Below, one piece after another: positions 34,432 through 43,584 of a stretch of DNA of 64,000 nucleotides. The notes beneath the pieces were generated by a model that was given only the letters and a program-made list of their open reading frames with translations, was not told the origin of the DNA and made no database searches. This DNA comes from Actinomadura mexicana (GTDB lineage Bacteria; Actinomycetota; Actinomycetes; Streptosporangiales; Streptosporangiaceae): the NCBI RefSeq assembly GCF_900188105.1, contig NZ_FZNP01000004.1, positions 62,001 to 126,000 on the forward strand, written 5' to 3'. How positions within the stretch are numbered: the first letter of the stretch is position 1; each line of letters begins with the position of its first letter. The position numbers and the translations under genes were made by a program.

Positions 34432-35991
34432 TCACGTGGTCTGGGTCGCGGCGGCGATGGCGGCCTCGGTCAACCGATCACCGCTCAGTTCGCCGGCGTC
34501 GACGCCCTCGCGCAGGATGACGACCCGATCGCAGAGCCCTTCGAGCTCCTCGAAGTCCGACGACACCACCAGTGCCGCGTTGCCGCCTGCGACGTGCTCG
34601 CGGATGAGAGCGTGGATCTCCGCGCGCGCCACCGCGTCCACTCCCTGGGTGGGCTCGTCGAGCAGCAGCAGCCGCGGATTGAGCCGGAACCAGCGCGCGA
34701 GCACGGCCTTCTGCTGGTTGCCCCCCGACAGGGCACCGAAGGCGACGTCGGGACCGGCGGCCCGGACCGCGAAGGGCTCCAACAGGGCCGCGGCGTCCCG
34801 CCGCTCGGCACGACGCGCCATCCGCCAGCCCGCCCAGTAGTCACCGACGACGGTGGCGGACATGTTCTCCCACACCGGGCGGTCCGCGAACGCCGCGTCC
34901 CGCGCCCGGTCCTCGGGCACCAGTGCGATGCCCGCGCCGATCGCGGCGGCCACGGTCCGGTGCCGGCCCGGCGCACCGCAGATCTCGATCCGGCCGGCGT
35001 CCACCGGCAGGACCCCGAAGAGCGCCTGGAGGAGACTGGAGCGGCCCGATCCGAGCAGGCCGGCCACTCCGACGATCTCTCCCTGCCCGACCTCGAGATC
35101 CACCCCGCGCAGCGGCCCCCCGGCAAGGTCGCGCACGCGCAGGATCGGCGTCCCGGCCGCCCCGCCCCGCGGCGGGACCTTCCGCCCGGGAGCGCGCCGT
35201 GCGGCACGCTCGCGGGCCGCCTCGCCCGCCATCAGCGCGACCACCCGGGCCTCGTCCAGCTCCCCGGGCGGGGCGGTCGCCACCACCGCCCCGTCGCGCA
35301 GCACGCTGATCCGGTCGGCGATGCTGAGCACCTCGCGCAGGCGGTGACTGACATAGATGATCGTCTGCCCTCGGGCCCGGCAGCGCCGCAGCGCTTCCAG
35401 GAGGAGCGAGACCTCGTGGTGGGGCAGGCTCGCCGTCGGCTCGTCCAGCACCAGCGTCACGCGCTCGCCCTCGTCGGCGTCGCGCAGCGCCCTGGCGATG
35501 GCGACCAGGGTCCGGTCGCTGGGACGCAGGTCGCGCACGAGGGTCCGCGGGTCGAGGTCGACCTGGGCCCTCCGCAACCGCTCCTCCGTCCGGCCGTGCA
35601 ACCGCCGCCACGAGATCGCAGGTCCCGCCCACCGCGGATAGCCCTCGTCCAACGCGAAGTTCTCACTGATCGTCAGGTCGGGGACCAGTCCGAGGTCCTG
35701 GTGGACGAACCGCAGACCGGACGACCGCGCCACCGCCGCCGTGTACGACCCCGTGGCGTACCGCCTGCCGTGGATCGCGATCGCCCCGCCGTCGTCGGCG
35801 CCGTACACGCCGGCCAGGATCTTCAAGGTGGTCGACTTCCCCGACCCGTTGCCGCCGAGGAGGGCGTGGACCGCCCCCTCCTCCACCCGCAGGCTGAGAG
35901 CGTCGAGCACCCGGACGTCGTCGAAGGACTTGGAGACGTCGGTCAACTCGACCGCGGCGGGACCGGCTCGTCCACCAGACGCGGTGGACAT
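34432..35991 (-). CDS. Sugar-type ABC importer ATPase (two ABC domains)
   Basis: This 519-residue RbsA/MglA-type protein has two tandem nucleotide-binding domains. The first has Walker A GGNGSGKST near 48, a degenerate signature (LRPSDRTLVAIAR) and Walker B LVLDEPTAS. The second has a modified Walker A GLLGSGRSS and signature LSGGNQQKAVLARW, the usual asymmetry of this family. The ATG overlaps the lipoprotein stop (ATGA). Confidence 0.9.
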   Translation of the reverse strand: MSTASGGRAGPAAVELTDVSKSFDDVRVLDALSLRVEEGAVHALLGGNGSGKSTTLKILAGVYGADDGGAIAIHGRRYATGSYTAAVARSSGLRFVHQDLGLVPDLTISENFALDEGYPRWAGPAISWRRLHGRTEERLRRAQVDLDPRTLVRDLRPSDRTLVAIARALRDADEGERVTLVLDEPTASLPHHEVSLLLEALRRCRARGQTIIYVSHRLREVLSIADRISVLRDGAVVATAPPGELDEARVVALMAGEAARERAARRAPGRKVPPRGGAAGTPILRVRDLAGGPLRGVDLEVGQGEIVGVAGLLGSGRSSLLQALFGVLPVDAGRIEICGAPGRHRTVAAAIGAGIALVPEDRARDAAFADRPVWENMSATVVGDYWAGWRMARRAERRDAAALLEPFAVRAAGPDVAFGALSGGNQQKAVLARWFRLNPRLLLLDEPTQGVDAVARAEIHALIREHVAGGNAALVVSSDFEELEGLCDRVVILREGVDAGELSGDRLTEAAIAAATQTT

Positions 35992-37184
35992 CACGGCGCC
36001 TCCACACCGCTCTGGCGGTCCCATGCCTTCTTGTAAAGGCCGTCGTAGGCGATGGGACCGGTGTACTCGGTCCCGGGCGCCGGCATGTTGCGCGTCCTGT
36101 CAACGATCTGCAGGCCGACGCCCGCGGCCGCCGGCGGACTCCCCTGGAAGGCCCGGTTGAGCGCGTCTACGGTCGCGTAGGCCCGGTAGCCCGCAGAGGC
36201 GCCGTAGCAGATCTGCTGCCCCTTGCCGCTGCGGATGTAGTTCATGTTGTCGATCTGGCACTCGCCGCCGACCACCAGGAGGCCGGGCCGGTTCGCCGCG
36301 ACGAGGGCCTGCTGGACGCCCGCCACGAAGAAATGATCGATGTCCACGGTGACCACGTCCACCTGCGGATGCTTCAGCAGAGCGGTTTCGAACTTCTGGC
36401 GGATTCCGGGGACGTCGGCGGGCGAGATCTTCACCGAATCGACGATCTGGCAGCCGCCGCACGCGGCGATCCGGTCGGTGAAGCCCTTGGCCTGGTACTC
36501 GCCCATGGCCACGTCCTCGAACGACACGTGCAAGATCTTCGCCTCGCCCTTGGTCTTGGCGACGACGGTGTCGGCGCGCAGGCGCCCCATCCGGGTGTAG
36601 AAGTCGGCGAGCGTGGGCGTGGCCGCCGAGTGCCGCGCCGGAGCGTCGAACAGCGCCTTGCTGCGGCCCTGGGTCGGGTCGTCGCAGTCGAAGCCGCTGA
36701 AAGACGCGATCTTGACGCCCGCGCGTCTCGCCTCCACGAGCGCCTGCCGCATCGGGGCGCAGTCGACCGCCAGCAGGACGATGCCGTCGGCCCGGGCCGC
36801 GGTCGCCTGGCGGACGCAGCCGCCCCACCCACCGCTCTCGTTGTTGCGTCCGTCGCAGACCTGGGTTCTCCAGCCGAGCGAAGCGGCGGCGGCCGACACT
36901 TCCCGGCCCTGGTAGACCAGCGCGTGAACCTGCTGCCAGGCGGAGATCACCCAGATGTTCTTGCCCGAGGCCGCCTTGGGCCCGTCCGCCGCGGGCTCGG
37001 TGTAGTCGGCCGTGCCGTACGCGCGCGTGACGGCGTCAGTCGACTCCTTGACGACCTGGGCGGAGGTGACCGTGCCCGCCGACCCCTCCGAGCGGGTGGA
37101 CCCGCAGGCAGCGAGCGAGAGGAACAGGGGGAAAGCGAGCAGAGCGGCCAGGAAGGGCGCGCGTCTGCGGTTGGGGTGACGCAT
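35991..37184 (-). CDS. Substrate-binding lipoprotein of sugar-type ABC importer
   Basis: This 397-residue type 1 periplasmic-binding-fold protein has a lipoprotein signal (basic start, hydrophobic core, lipobox LSLAAC near residue 27) and repeated motifs of the family such as ADGIVLLAVDCAPMRQALVEARRAGVKI. Extra cysteine pairs (VCDGR, GGCVRQ, CGGCQ) suggest disulfides, unusual for ribose-type binders. It delivers an unknown solute to the permease; the amidase encoded 32 nt upstream hints at an amide or a plant-derived nitrogenous compound. Confidence 0.85.
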   Translation of the reverse strand: MRHPNRRRAPFLAALLAFPLFLSLAACGSTRSEGSAGTVTSAQVVKESTDAVTRAYGTADYTEPAADGPKAASGKNIWVISAWQQVHALVYQGREVSAAAASLGWRTQVCDGRNNESGGWGGCVRQATAARADGIVLLAVDCAPMRQALVEARRAGVKIASFSGFDCDDPTQGRSKALFDAPARHSAATPTLADFYTRMGRLRADTVVAKTKGEAKILHVSFEDVAMGEYQAKGFTDRIAACGGCQIVDSVKISPADVPGIRQKFETALLKHPQVDVVTVDIDHFFVAGVQQALVAANRPGLLVVGGECQIDNMNYIRSGKGQQICYGASAGYRAYATVDALNRAFQGSPPAAAGVGLQIVDRTRNMPAPGTEYTGPIAYDGLYKKAWDRQSGVEAP

Positions 37185-37216
37185 GTCGTGCGTTCCTAAC
37201 TTGATCGGGGTGGGGT

Positions 37217-38629
37217 TCAGCGGTAGTCGGCCGGGACGGTGAGGGGCCAGTTCGTCCGGGCCTCCAGCGCCGCGGCCAGCCGCAGCAGGGTCGCCTCGTC
37301 GAACGGCGCGCCTATCAGCTGCACGCCGACGGGCAGCCCGGTGGGCGCGACGTGGATCGGCAGGCTGATCGCGGGCTGACCTGTGACGTTGGCCAGCAGA
37401 GTGAAGGAGACCATCAGCAACGCGCTGGGCTGCGCGGTCGCCACGTCACGGTTCGCGTCGGCGCGGACGACGCCGCGTGCGGGCGGCCGGCAGGCCATGG
37501 TGGGAGTCAGGAGCACGTCGAAGTCGCGCCGCCACTGGGCGACGATCCGGCGCGTCTCGGTTTGAAGCAGGACCGCGGTCCGGACGTAATCTCCGGCGCT
37601 GACCTGTTTCATCCGATCCCACCGGTACCGGTTGTACGGCTCGGCTCGGTCGGGGTCGGCAAAGGGATTCACATAGAGGGAGCCGGGAATGACCTGGTCG
37701 ACGTAGCCTTGCGCGGCCTCGGGGCTCAGCAGCTCCGGTGAGACCGGATGGACGTCGTGGCCCATCGCGTCGAGAAGCGACGCCGCAGCCGTCGCGGCCT
37801 CGACGCATTCCGCATCGACGGGAAGTCCGGTGGGGGCGTCCACCATCAGGCCGATGCGGAGTCGGCCGGGATCCCTCCCCGGCTCGTCGGCGAAGGGCCG
37901 CTCCGGCGGCGGCGCCTGGAACCAGCCGTGCGGGTCCGGGCGGGACATGACGTCGAGCATCGCGGCGGAGTCCTGCACGTAGCGGGTGATCACACCCTCC
38001 GTACTGCAGTACTCCCACGAGGACTGGACGAGCTGGGGGACGCGTGCACGGCTGGGCTTGAGCCCGACGAGCCCGCACGCCGATGCGGGCATCCGGAGCG
38101 AGCCGCCTCCGTCGTTGCCGTGCGCCAGCGGGGCCAGGCCCGCCGCCACCGCCGCGGCGGCGCCACCGCTCGATCCTCCCGGCGACCGACGAAGGTCCCA
38201 CGGGTTCGTCGTCGGGCCGTAGCGCGCGTTCTCGGTGTCGGGCAGGGTGCCCATCTCCGCGGAGTTGGTCCTGCCCATGAGGATGCAGCCCGCTTCCAGG
38301 AACCGGTCGACGACCAGCTCGTTACCATGGCGCGGCGTGTCGGGAACCCCCAGCGACCCCATGGTGTTGGGCTGCCCGGCCACGGAGGTCAGGTCCTTGA
38401 TCGGCAGGGGCACACCGTGGAAGGGTCCGAGCTGCTCGCCCGACATGACAGCCCTGGTGGCCGTCTCGGCGGCGTCCATGACCCGCTCCGGGTCATGCCA
38501 GATGAACGCGTTGAGCTCGCGATCGTATTGCTCGATGCGCCCGAGATAGAACTCGACGACCTCCACGGGGCTCACCTTGCGCGAACGGACCGCCTCAGCG
38601 ATCGAGACCGCGGAGCTGAAGGGTTCCAT
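37217..38629 (-). CDS. Amidase-signature enzyme
   Basis: This 470-residue amidase has the Ser-Ser-Lys triad visible as Lys in LPIKDLTSV (about 80), the [13 protein letters not shown] glycine-serine loop (about 155) and the nucleophile region [20 protein letters not shown] near 180. It hydrolyses an amide to acid plus ammonia. ATG 38629 follows GGAAGG. It heads the amidase-ABC operon, divergent from an IclR gene. The cytoplasmic location means substrate must be imported, consistent with its transporter neighbours. Confidence 0.85.
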   Translation of the reverse strand: MEPFSSAVSIAEAVRSRKVSPVEVVEFYLGRIEQYDRELNAFIWHDPERVMDAAETATRAVMSGEQLGPFHGVPLPIKDLTSVAGQPNTMGSLGVPDTPRHGNELVVDRFLEAGCILMGRTNSAEMGTLPDTENARYGPTTNPWDLRRSPGGSSGGAAAAVAAGLAPLAHGNDGGGSLRMPASACGLVGLKPSRARVPQLVQSSWEYCSTEGVITRYVQDSAAMLDVMSRPDPHGWFQAPPPERPFADEPGRDPGRLRIGLMVDAPTGLPVDAECVEAATAAASLLDAMGHDVHPVSPELLSPEAAQGYVDQVIPGSLYVNPFADPDRAEPYNRYRWDRMKQVSAGDYVRTAVLLQTETRRIVAQWRRDFDVLLTPTMACRPPARGVVRADANRDVATAQPSALLMVSFTLLANVTGQPAISLPIHVAPTGLPVGVQLIGAPFDEATLLRLAAALEARTNWPLTVPADYR

Positions 38630-39030
38630 GATCCTTCCTTTCACTCGTGTCCGCTGATCCGCCGGGAGGCATCGCTGCGGAGCGAGGCGATGGGCGATGG
38701 GCGATGGCGCTCCGCGTTCCGGCCCGTCCGGCAGAAAGCGGTCGTCCGCTCTGAGGAGCCACCGGCGGCAGGCCGTCCCAGCGCGGACGTGCGCCGTTGC
38801 CTGTGCGGCGGATGGTCAGGCATCCGGCGGTCACGCTGCGTCCACACCCGCGGCAGGCGGCGGTCGGTGACTCCTGCGTGCAGGCGGCCGCGCGGAGACG
38901 AATCGGCGGCGTCGGAGGGAAGGCGGCTCCACTCGGAGGGCGGCCCCTCGATGCCGAAGCTCGGATGTGAACCAACAGACATAGCCGCACCATACGAGCG
39001 GGGTTCCAGATAACGGTACGGTATTCTGCT
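38630..39030. other. Divergent intergenic region, amidase/iclR
   Basis: There is no credible gene here. Near the right end TATTCT (39022-39027) is a -10-like box only a few bases before the iclR ATG, suggesting a leaderless transcript. The region should hold the amidase operon promoter, but no clear palindrome stands out. Confidence 0.45.
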
Positions 39031-39840
39031 ATGGAGAACAGGCCGCCTTACCCGCTCCGCTCGGTGGACAACGCCCTGCACCTGCTGCAAGTCCTGCGCG
39101 ACCAGGGCGGGCTGCGTGTCAGCGAGGCCGCCGCGGAGCTGGGAACCGCCCGCTCCACGGCGCACCGGCTGCTGGCCATGCTCGTGTACCGGGGCTTCGC
39201 CGTGCAGGACGACAACCACACCTACCTGCCGGGGCCCGCCCTCTCGGCTCCCAGCCTGCTCGGCGGGCCGCGCATGCAACGGCTACGCCGTGCGCTGCTT
39301 CCGCACATGGAGGCCCTGTGCGACCGCGTGAACGAGTCGGTCAACCTCATGGTCCGGGTCGGCACGCAGACGCGCTTCCTCGCCACTGTCGAGTCCCACC
39401 AGGCTCTGCACGTGGGTGATCGGCAGGGCACGATCCTTCCCGCGCACCTGTCGTCGGGCGGCCGCGCCCTCCTAGCCGAACTCGACGACGCGCAGCTGGC
39501 CGCGCTGTACTTGACCGAAGACGCGTCGAGTTCCGCGGCCCATCGGGATACGTCCGCCTCAGACCGCGACGGCAAAATCTCGACGGCCGATTTCCAGCGG
39601 CTCCTGGAGGGGCTGCGCGGCGTGCGCAGGAGCGGTTACGCGCTGAATCTCGAAGCCACCGAGGCCGGCATCTGCGCCATCGGGAAGTGCGCGGTCGACA
39701 GATCCGGCCAGGTCGTCGGAGCCCTCACCATAGCGGCACCCACTCCTCGTTTCCCCCGAAGCCGGATCTCTCCTCTGGCGGCAGAGCTACGCCTCACGAT
39801 CGAACGCGCCTGCCATGACATGGACCCGCATATCATGTAA
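39031..39840 (+). CDS. IclR-family regulator of the amidase/ABC operon
   Basis: This 269-residue protein has an N-terminal winged HTH (residues 8-75: LRVSEAAAELGTARSTAHRLLAMLVYRGF) and an effector domain (about 90-260, VNLMVRVGTQTRFLATVESHQALHVG). It diverges from the amidase-ABC operon, its probable target. It closely resembles the gentisate IclR protein (same LLAMLVYR recognition-helix region and ESxxALxVG motif), pointing to a shared recent ancestor. There is no clear ribosome site, consistent with leaderless translation. Confidence 0.85.
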   Translation: MENRPPYPLRSVDNALHLLQVLRDQGGLRVSEAAAELGTARSTAHRLLAMLVYRGFAVQDDNHTYLPGPALSAPSLLGGPRMQRLRRALLPHMEALCDRVNESVNLMVRVGTQTRFLATVESHQALHVGDRQGTILPAHLSSGGRALLAELDDAQLAALYLTEDASSSAAHRDTSASDRDGKISTADFQRLLEGLRGVRRSGYALNLEATEAGICAIGKCAVDRSGQVVGALTIAAPTPRFPRSRISPLAAELRLTIERACHDMDPHIM

Positions 39841-40316
39841 CTCCCCGTTTTCCGACGGCGCGCCCTGGACGACAGCACCCGACCTGGAACGGTGCTCGTG
39901 ATCACAGGTCGGTAATCAAGATCGGAAGTTCTCACCGATCCCCGGAGTTCGCCCGATCGGAACGAGACATCTATGAGGTGAAGCCCTCGGTAAAATGCCT
40001 GCTTCCCGAACCTGCTAATGGCAAGCGGATACGGCGAGTCCCGACCGAAACGAATTAACCGGCCACGGCCTTCCCCGACGATCGGGCTGCTCTCTTGAGA
40101 TCGGTCCGGTGAACCGCTCGTCCTGCCCGGTGCGCAAGGCGACGCGCTGGCGATCTGCACGAGGCCGACAGATCGGCGAGGCGGGCTCACCGGCCGGCAG
40201 AATCGAGGAGGCCTTTCTCGCCGTGCTCGTCGAGGATGTTTCCGGCCTACTCGCGACCCGAGCCCCGGTCCCCTCAAGGCCCACCATGACCGGCGGCCTT
40301 CGCGGCGGGCCACTGC
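39841..40316. other. Intergenic, relatively AT-rich, no gene seen
   Basis: About 480 bp with lower GC than its surroundings, particularly at 39900-40070. None of the short frames has a recognisable product, and no RNA gene was identified. Confidence 0.4.
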
Positions 40317-40355
40317 ATGCCGAGCGCCCGCGGCGCCGCCGCGGACGCTCGGCAT
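40317..40355. terminator. Long nested hairpin after the SDR gene
   Basis: Outer arms ATGCCGAGCG / CGCTCGGCAT (10 bp, perfect) enclose inner arms CCGCGGC / GCCGCGG (7 bp, perfect) separated by one mismatch, with a 3-nt loop. It begins 12 nt beyond the SDR stop on the minus strand and is a strong terminator candidate. Confidence 0.65.
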
Positions 40356-40367
40356 GGCGGCGGGAGA

Positions 40368-41111
40368 TCACCACTCGACGGGGCCGAGCCGGTCGATGAA
40401 GGTCCCGGTCGGCCCGTCGGCGCCGATCGTCGCGAGCTCGATGATCGAGTCGGTGCCCTCGGTGACCGTGAGCTCGCCGGTGTGCCTGTTCATGTCGGTG
40501 GCGGCGAACTTGCGGTTGGCGACCTCGCCGGGAGTGGCGACGTTGAACTTGATCTCCGGCAGCGCCTGGGCGTACCGGACGGTGACCATGTTCAGCGCCG
40601 CCTTCGAGGAGGAGTAGGCCAGCTCGTGCATCCGCGAGACCGGCTGGGCCGGATCGGTCACCACCGCAAAAGAACCGCCGGCGCTGGACACCATCACCAC
40701 CCGCGGATTGTCCGCCGCCCGCAGCAGGGGCAGGAAGGCGTGCGTGACCCTGATCGGCCCGTACACGTTGACGTCGTAGACGGGATGGATGTCCCCGGCC
40801 GCCGCGTCCGCCGGCGCGACCACGCCTCCCGAGGCGCCCGCATTGTTGATCAGCACGTCGAGACGGTCGGTGTGCCGGCGGACGAGCGCCGCGGCATCGA
40901 GCACCGACTCGTCGGAGGTCACGTCCAAGGGCACCAGGACCACGTTCGCGCCGCCGGCGGTCAGCTTGTCGGCGGCTGCCCGTCCCCGGCCCTCGTCACG
41001 CGAGCCGAGGAAGATCTTCCAGCCCCGTTCCCCGAGCCGCCGGGCCGCCTCCAGCCCCAGCCCCTTGTTGCCTCCGGTGATCAGCACCGAGGTCTGCTCC
41101 ACGCTCGTCAT
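40368..41111 (-). CDS. Short-chain dehydrogenase
   Basis: This 247-residue classical SDR has TGGNKGLGLEAA (residues 12-23) for NADP, NNAGASGG near 90 and the active site SSAGGS ... YSSSKAAL (Tyr-Lys near 160). It resembles carbonyl-reductase-like SDRs. ATG 41111 follows GGGGGA, and the upstream extension is not conserved. It is a single-gene unit bounded by a hairpin. The substrate is unknown, possibly an aldehyde or ketone. Confidence 0.85.
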   Translation of the reverse strand: MTSVEQTSVLITGGNKGLGLEAARRLGERGWKIFLGSRDEGRGRAAADKLTAGGANVVLVPLDVTSDESVLDAAALVRRHTDRLDVLINNAGASGGVVAPADAAAGDIHPVYDVNVYGPIRVTHAFLPLLRAADNPRVVMVSSAGGSFAVVTDPAQPVSRMHELAYSSSKAALNMVTVRYAQALPEIKFNVATPGEVANRKFAATDMNRHTGELTVTEGTDSIIELATIGADGPTGTFIDRLGPVEW

Positions 41112-41275
41112 CGGTCCCCCATTCGCGATAGCCGGTACCGCGCGGATCGTCCGCGCGGCATCTTGACGTCCATGGGGCACCGGCGCCGGGAGCCCTGTGA
41201 CAGCCGAAGGCGTGTGACGTGCGCCACAAACGGGCGGCCTCCCCGGTGGCAGCGCGAACACCGAGGACTAGCGGC

Positions 41276-41884
41276 TCAGGGCGGCGGCAGTACGCCGCGC
41301 TCGATCGCGGCCATCACCGCCGCCGTCCGGTCCGACACCCCGAGCTTGGCGAACACCCGCAGCAGGTGCGTCTTCACCGTCGCCTGCCCGATGAACAGGC
41401 GTCCTCCGATCTCGGCGTTGGTGAGGCCCTGCGCGACGAGGGCGAGGACCTCCGTCTCCCGCGCCGACAGCACGGGGGCCTCCCTCACCGCGCCCAGCCG
41501 CGCCGACACCGACGGCGACAGCACCGTCCGGCCCGCCGCGACGTCCCGGATCGCCCTGGCCAGGTCCGCCCGCGAGGCGTCCTTCAGCAGGCAGCCGGCG
41601 GCGCCCGACCGGACGGCCGCGACGATGCCGGCATCGTCCTCGAACGTCGTCAGCACCAGCACCCGGCACCCCGGCCCGAGCCGCTCGATCGCGCTCACCC
41701 CGTCCCCGCCGGGCATCCGCAGGTCCATCAGGATCACGTCCGGCGCGACCCGCGGCGCCAGCGCGACGGCCTCGTCCCCCGAAGCCGCCTCCGCCGCCAC
41801 CTCCATGCCGGGCTCGGCCGCGAGCATCCCGCGCAGCCCCTCCCGGACGATCGGATGGTCGTCCACGATCATCACCCGGAGCAC
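41276..41884 (-). CDS. NarL/LuxR-family response regulator
   Basis: This 202-residue regulator has a receiver domain (1-120) with acidic pair DD at 8-9, phospho-acceptor Asp in VILMDLRMPGGDG near 54 and Lys in LLKD near 105, plus a LuxR HTH (140-195; LSARETEVLALVAQGLTNAEIGGRLFI). The GTG start lies inside the kinase gene (13-nt overlap), so the pair is translationally coupled. Targets unknown. Confidence 0.9.
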   Translation of the reverse strand: MLRVMIVDDHPIVREGLRGMLAAEPGMEVAAEAASGDEAVALAPRVAPDVILMDLRMPGGDGVSAIERLGPGCRVLVLTTFEDDAGIVAAVRSGAAGCLLKDASRADLARAIRDVAAGRTVLSPSVSARLGAVREAPVLSARETEVLALVAQGLTNAEIGGRLFIGQATVKTHLLRVFAKLGVSDRTAAVMAAIERGVLPPP

Positions 41885-43029
41885 GGCACGACCGCCTCGA
41901 CCACGGCGCCCTCGCCCGCGGCGCTGCGCACCACCAGGTCACCGCCCGCCTGCTCGACGCGCCCGCGCATCCCCCGCAGCCCGAACCCGGACGCGGTCAC
42001 CGGGTCGAACCCCCGGCCGTCGTCGGCGACCGTCAGCCGCACCGCGTCCCGCTCGAACTCCAGCGACATCCACACCGATCCAGCGCCGGAATGCCTGCGG
42101 ATGTTCGTCAGCGACTCCTGCGCCACCCGCAGCAGCACCGCCTCCGTCTCCAACGGCCGCTGCTCCCCCTCGACATCGAACTCCACGGGAAGCACGAAGC
42201 CGGCGGCGAGCCGCCGCAGCGCCTCCACCAGCGACCCCTCCGCCAGTGCGGGCGGCGCCAACGCCGCGACCAGCCCTCGCGTCTCGGCGAGGTTCTCCCG
42301 CGCCGTCCGCGCGATGAGGCCCAGATGCCGGTTCGGCCCGACCTCCGCCTCGGCGGCCTGGACCAGCATCGTAATGCTGGTGAACCCCTGCGCGATCGTG
42401 TCGTGGATGTCGCGCGACAGCCGCTCCCGCTCGGCGAGCACGCCCGCCTCGCGGCTCACCTCCGCGAGCTCACCGCGGGTGCGGTCCAGCTCGTCGATCA
42501 GCCGGGCCCGCTCCCGGTTCTGCGCGCTGAGCCGTCCGATGAACGTGGCGAGCAGCGCGCTGCACGCGATCGACACCAGCATCATCACCAGCGTCAGCGT
42601 CACGCCCGCGCCGGACGCCGCCATCGCGGAGCCGATCGCCCCCGAGAACAGCACGACCATCAGGGCGAACCCGCGGCCCACCCCGTACATCATGTAGACC
42701 TGCGGTACCAGCGCGGCCAGCCCCGTCGACGTCACCGGCGCCAGAAGCGTCGCGGGCACGAACATCAGGACCAGCGCCGCCGCATACAGCCGGCACCCCG
42801 GCCGCTTCTCCTCCCGCGACCGCAGCGCCTTCCGCCCGACCGCCGCGTACGCCAGGCTCAGCAGCACCAGCAGCATGATCGCCGCCGCCCGCCGCCCCGG
42901 CGGCAGGCCGTCCGCCGCCGTCGCCGCGATCGTGCCGACCAGCACCAGCGCGAAGTAGGCGTCCCAGAACGGATACGACCGGAACCAGACGTTCGCCGCT
43001 CGCGCCATCACCGGATCGACGCCGGTCAT
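41872..43029 (-). CDS. NarL-type sensor histidine kinase
   Basis: This 385-residue membrane kinase has about five or six transmembrane segments in residues 20-170, a coiled coil, a HisKA_3 dimerisation domain with acceptor His in ERERLSRDIHDTIAQGF near 207, and a HATPase (290-380) with GFGLRGMRGRVEQAGG. The sensing part is membrane-embedded with short loops, as in DesK-like kinases that sense envelope state. It is paired with the response regulator downstream and divergent from a 48-residue membrane protein. Confidence 0.9.
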   Translation of the reverse strand: MTGVDPVMARAANVWFRSYPFWDAYFALVLVGTIAATAADGLPPGRRAAAIMLLVLLSLAYAAVGRKALRSREEKRPGCRLYAAALVLMFVPATLLAPVTSTGLAALVPQVYMMYGVGRGFALMVVLFSGAIGSAMAASGAGVTLTLVMMLVSIACSALLATFIGRLSAQNRERARLIDELDRTRGELAEVSREAGVLAERERLSRDIHDTIAQGFTSITMLVQAAEAEVGPNRHLGLIARTARENLAETRGLVAALAPPALAEGSLVEALRRLAAGFVLPVEFDVEGEQRPLETEAVLLRVAQESLTNIRRHSGAGSVWMSLEFERDAVRLTVADDGRGFDPVTASGFGLRGMRGRVEQAGGDLVVRSAAGEGAVVEAVVPCSG

Positions 43030-43120
43030 CGCTCACCCCTGTCCACCGACCGGTGGATACCCCTGCTGGACCGGCACCGGGAACATTCTAGGCATGTCCG
43101 CAAACACCGCTAGGAATTGC

Positions 43121-43267
43121 ATGTTCACCCTGACCATTCTCTACGGTCTCGTCATCGCCCTCCTCGCGATGCTGGACGTCCCCGCCCTCGGCATCGTCGC
43201 CGCGATCGGCGGCGTCCTGCTCGGCTGCGGCTGGGGCTTCTCCGGCAGGTTCACCCGCCGCACCTGA
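43121..43267 (+). CDS. Small two-helix membrane protein
   Basis: This 48-residue protein has two hydrophobic helices (FTLTILYGLVIALLAML and ALGIVAAIGGVLLGCGWGF) and a basic tail GRFTRRT. ATG 43121 follows AGGA at 6 nt; ATG 43094 would add nine residues. It diverges from the sensor-kinase gene by 91 bp. It may be an accessory or target of the two-component system, but no family is recognised. Confidence 0.6.
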   Translation: MFTLTILYGLVIALLAMLDVPALGIVAAIGGVLLGCGWGFSGRFTRRT

Positions 43268-43584
43268 CCCGCTCAGTGCCACCGCACCTCGGCGAACCGC
43301 CCGATCAGGCCCGCGAACGACGGCCCCCGCCCGGCCCCCGTACCGGCCCGTACTTGCGAACGGTGCGCCCGAGCCCCTTCATCGACGCACGGACGGGGTC
43401 TCGTTCGCACAAGATCGTCGGCAGCATCAGTGCAGCGGGCCGATGGTGCGCTCGCTCTCAGTACAGGGCCGACTGGTCGATGGTGGCCGGGACCACGGGC
43501 GGGGCGCGGATGTCGGTGGAGACGGGGTGGGCGGGGCCACACAGCCCTCCCGGCCGACTACGGACGCCGGCGCTCGCCGACCGG
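43268..43584. other. Intergenic, no gene seen
   Basis: This gap lies between the small membrane gene and the end of the conservon operon. No supported gene, RNA or strong hairpin was found. Confidence 0.4.
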
